Source: Chryseosolibacter sp040902445
Lineage (GTDB): Bacteria; Bacteroidota; Bacteroidia; Cytophagales; Cyclobacteriaceae
Direction: 5' to 3'
DNA: 64,000 bases
Assembly (NCBI GenBank): GCA_040902445.1
Contig: JBBDXJ010000302.1
Location: 1 to 64,000 of the forward strand
Positions 62,435 to 64,000 of the stretch are shown in pieces. The notes beneath the pieces are model-generated. The model did no database searches. It had not been told where the DNA came from and was given only the letters and a program-made list of their open reading frames with translations. Position numbers and translations under genes: made by a program. Position 1 is the first letter of the stretch. Each line of letters opens with the position of its first letter.

Positions 62435-63583
62435 ATGATGAACCATTTCTTAAAAGACTCTTTTCATTTCAGATTCCTGATGCTGCTAGTGTTCTCAGTT
62501 CTTTTGCAAGCCTGCTCGCCGAAAAAGAATTCAGAATCAGTTTATTATACTGTCGACGATTACAAATCCGTCAAAAAATTCGATTCTCATGTGCATATAG
62601 TTTCCGGTGACACCACTTTCATTGAACAATCTGCAGAAGATAATTTCGGTTTGCTAACCATTAATGTTGATGCACCTTCCGTTCCTCCCTTTGAGGAACA
62701 ACGGAAATTTGCTATAACCGATACAAAAAAATTTCCGGATGATTTGGCCTGGGCCGCGACCTTTTCTGTAAAAGACTGGGGTCAGGATGATTGGCAGGAA
62801 CAAACCGTTGCGTATTTAAAAGAATGTTTTTCTAAAGGAGCAATTGCCGTAAAGATATGGAAGAATGTAGGAATGGACCTGAGGGATAAAAATGGAGACC
62901 TGGTCATGATTGACGATCCACGATTTGATCCGGTATTGAATTACCTGGAAGAAAACAATATTCCTTTGATTGGCCATTTTGGTGAACCGAAAAACTGTTG
63001 GCTTCCAATAGAAGAAATGACTGTAAACGATTACAAGGGATATTACAAGAACAATCCGCAGTATCACATGTACCTGCATCCAGGCATTACCACGTATGAA
63101 GAACAGGTAAATGCAAGAGATCACATGCTCGAGAAACATCCTGACCTGATTTTCATCGGCGCGCATCTGGGAAGTTTGGAATGGAGTGTGGATGAACTGG
63201 CAATGCGACTTGATAAATTTCCTAACATGTCTGTGGATATGGCGGAACGTATATCCCATTTTCAGGAACAGGCTCAAAAGGATCGTGATAAGGTCAGGAA
63301 TTTTTTTATTAAATATCAGGACAGGCTTATCTACGCGACAGATTTTATTATAGACGGAACAAAAAGTCCTTCAGAAATGAAGGACCACGTCGACAGGGTC
63401 AGGCTCAGTCACTGGAAATTTTTTACAACTGATGAAACGATGAACGTGCCGCACAGTGTTGATGGAGAGTTCGTTGGATTAAAATTGCCTCGTGCGGTAA
63501 TTGATAAAATATATTTTAAGAATGCTCACAAATGGTTACCGGGAATCAAATTTTTAAAACCGGATTCAGATAGAGATGTATAG
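62435..63583 (+). CDS. Amidohydrolase_2-type TIM-barrel metal-dependent hydrolase, lipoprotein
   Basis: Lipoprotein signal LMLLVFSVLLQAC (Cys 27). The TIM barrel has metal-ligand motifs: DSHVHI (H-x-H), LIGHFGEP (His), FIGAHLGSLEW (His) and YATDFI (Asp). The region KGAIAVKIWKNVGMDLRDKN fits amidohydrolase-2/PHP-like family members. At 382 aa it is normal. The substrate is unknown. It is 11 bp upstream of the NagB-like fragment, probably in one transcript with it. Confidence 0.8.
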   Translation: MMNHFLKDSFHFRFLMLLVFSVLLQACSPKKNSESVYYTVDDYKSVKKFDSHVHIVSGDTTFIEQSAEDNFGLLTINVDAPSVPPFEEQRKFAITDTKKFPDDLAWAATFSVKDWGQDDWQEQTVAYLKECFSKGAIAVKIWKNVGMDLRDKNGDLVMIDDPRFDPVLNYLEENNIPLIGHFGEPKNCWLPIEEMTVNDYKGYYKNNPQYHMYLHPGITTYEEQVNARDHMLEKHPDLIFIGAHLGSLEWSVDELAMRLDKFPNMSVDMAERISHFQEQAQKDRDKVRNFFIKYQDRLIYATDFIIDGTKSPSEMKDHVDRVRLSHWKFFTTDETMNVPHSVDGEFVGLKLPRAVIDKIYFKNAHKWLPGIKFLKPDSDRDV

Positions 63584-63594
63584 TAAAGGAAGAC

Positions 63595-63792
63595 ATGAGC
63601 GACATTAGTATTAAACACCTGTACCATTGGTGCAAAATTCTTGTTGAGCAACTTGTCAACCATCCCGATCTTAAAATACCATTCCGGCTGGTCTCAAATT
63701 CAAAGGAAATGGGCGAACTCATGGCAAGGGATTTTGCAGAGGAGATTAAGAGAGCAAATTCAGCGCAGCGGCAAATCGTTCAACGAACTTAA
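63595..63792 (+). pseudogene. N-terminal fragment of a NagB-like (glucosamine-6-phosphate deaminase) protein
   Basis: Reads MSDISIKHLYHWCKILVEQL, then VNHPDLKIPFRLVSNSKEMG and ELMARDFAEEIKRANS, the start of NagB-type deaminases of Bacteroidota, then stops after nine unrelated residues. The sugar-phosphate-isomerase core (about 200 residues) is missing. The remaining gap to the next gene is only 10 bp, which fits an internal deletion that removed the 3' part. Confidence 0.7.
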
Positions 63793-63802
63793 ATTAAGAG
63801 GG

Positions 63803-64000
63803 ATGCACAAAGATCGACGGAGTTTTGTAAAGACGGCAACCCTGGCTGCGGCCACGGGATTTCTGCCGCGACATTTGTTCTCCGGGTCACCTCCCATTGC
63901 TAAAACCATACGGGTCGTTGTATGGGATGAAAGGCAGCCCAGGCAGAAAGAAGCTTATGAAAACTTTCTGAGAAACGAGATCGCCCGTTATCTGGAGAAA
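63803..64000 (+). CDS. ThuA-domain protein, exported, 3' partial
   Basis: The start ATG 63803 follows AAGAGGG, a plausible ribosome-binding site. The N-terminus has a twin-arginine-like signal DRRSFVKTATLAAATGFLP, then IRVVVWDERQPRQKEAYENF, the entry of ThuA/trehalose-utilisation-like (glutamine-amidotransferase-fold) proteins. The gene runs off the window. Confidence 0.8.
   Translation, partial: MHKDRRSFVKTATLAAATGFLPRHLFSGSPPIAKTIRVVVWDERQPRQKEAYENFLRNEIARYLEK

Noticed and set aside
1..64000. Insertion sequence, prophage, integrase or tRNA attachment site
   Set aside because: Despite many broken genes I found no transposase, integrase or tRNA sequence; the rearrangements have no visible agent in the window.

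Overview
The window reads as a chromosomal segment of a free-living, glycan-degrading Bacteroidota, most likely a Cytophagales relative. The basis is SusC/SusD pairs, many type II (lipobox) and twin-arginine-like signal peptides, a T9SS-type C-terminal sorting domain on one gene fragment, and families such as S1 sulfatases, GH78, GH109, DUF1501, DUF1800 and DUF1553. The genus is inference. I see no rRNA, tRNA, CRISPR array, intact transposase or phage gene.

Region 1 (1-16.2 kb, plus strand) is a polysaccharide-utilisation-type cluster. It holds the end of a SusD-like_2 lipoprotein gene, an unrecognised 573-aa lipoprotein, an S1 sulfatase, a GH78 alpha-L-rhamnosidase-like enzyme, three more S1 sulfatases, then an M24 and an M1 peptidase. 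Together they suggest desulfation and hydrolysis of a sulfated, rhamnose-containing polymer. An inverted, truncated paralogue of the 573-aa lipoprotein lies at the right border (16.26-16.51 kb).

Region 2 (16.5-32.4 kb) is a patchwork of broken genes and repeats. It contains a tandem ~120-nt structured repeat followed by a strong intrinsic terminator, a degenerate relative of that repeat, three decayed copies of one small-ORF family, a DUF1800/DUF1501 pair, a YCII-DinB fusion remnant, a PA14/T9SS remnant, three copies of the 5' end of one hydrolase gene (two of them dead), a TlpA-like thioredoxin cut at both ends, a beta-lactamase-fold hydrolase cut at its active site, and a 5'-truncated phosphatase. 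Embedded in it is an intact three-gene operon: a UxuA-like TIM barrel, a cupredoxin and a sorbosone-dehydrogenase-like lipoprotein. A DUF5005-like lipoprotein follows.

Region 3 (32.5-48.2 kb) carries secreted carbohydrate-active proteins (two TIM-barrel or GH67N-like enzymes, a two-domain alpha/beta hydrolase and a heparinase II/III-type lyase). It also carries a reverse-strand pair of DUF1501 and cytochrome/DUF1549/LamG/DUF1553 genes, with the tail of a second DUF1501 gene.

Region 4 (48.5-64 kb) is a second PUL. It has a LacI-type regulator, a 224-bp palindromic repeat, a discoidin-domain alpha-barrel protein (minus strand), divergent SusC/SusD, an Asp-box sialidase-like protein, an acyl-CoA synthetase, a GH109-like oxidoreductase, an amidohydrolase, a NagB-like fragment and the start of a ThuA gene. 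Two identical 14-bp palindromes (CGAGAACGTTCTCG) sit in front of the divergent genes and are strong candidates for the LacI operator.
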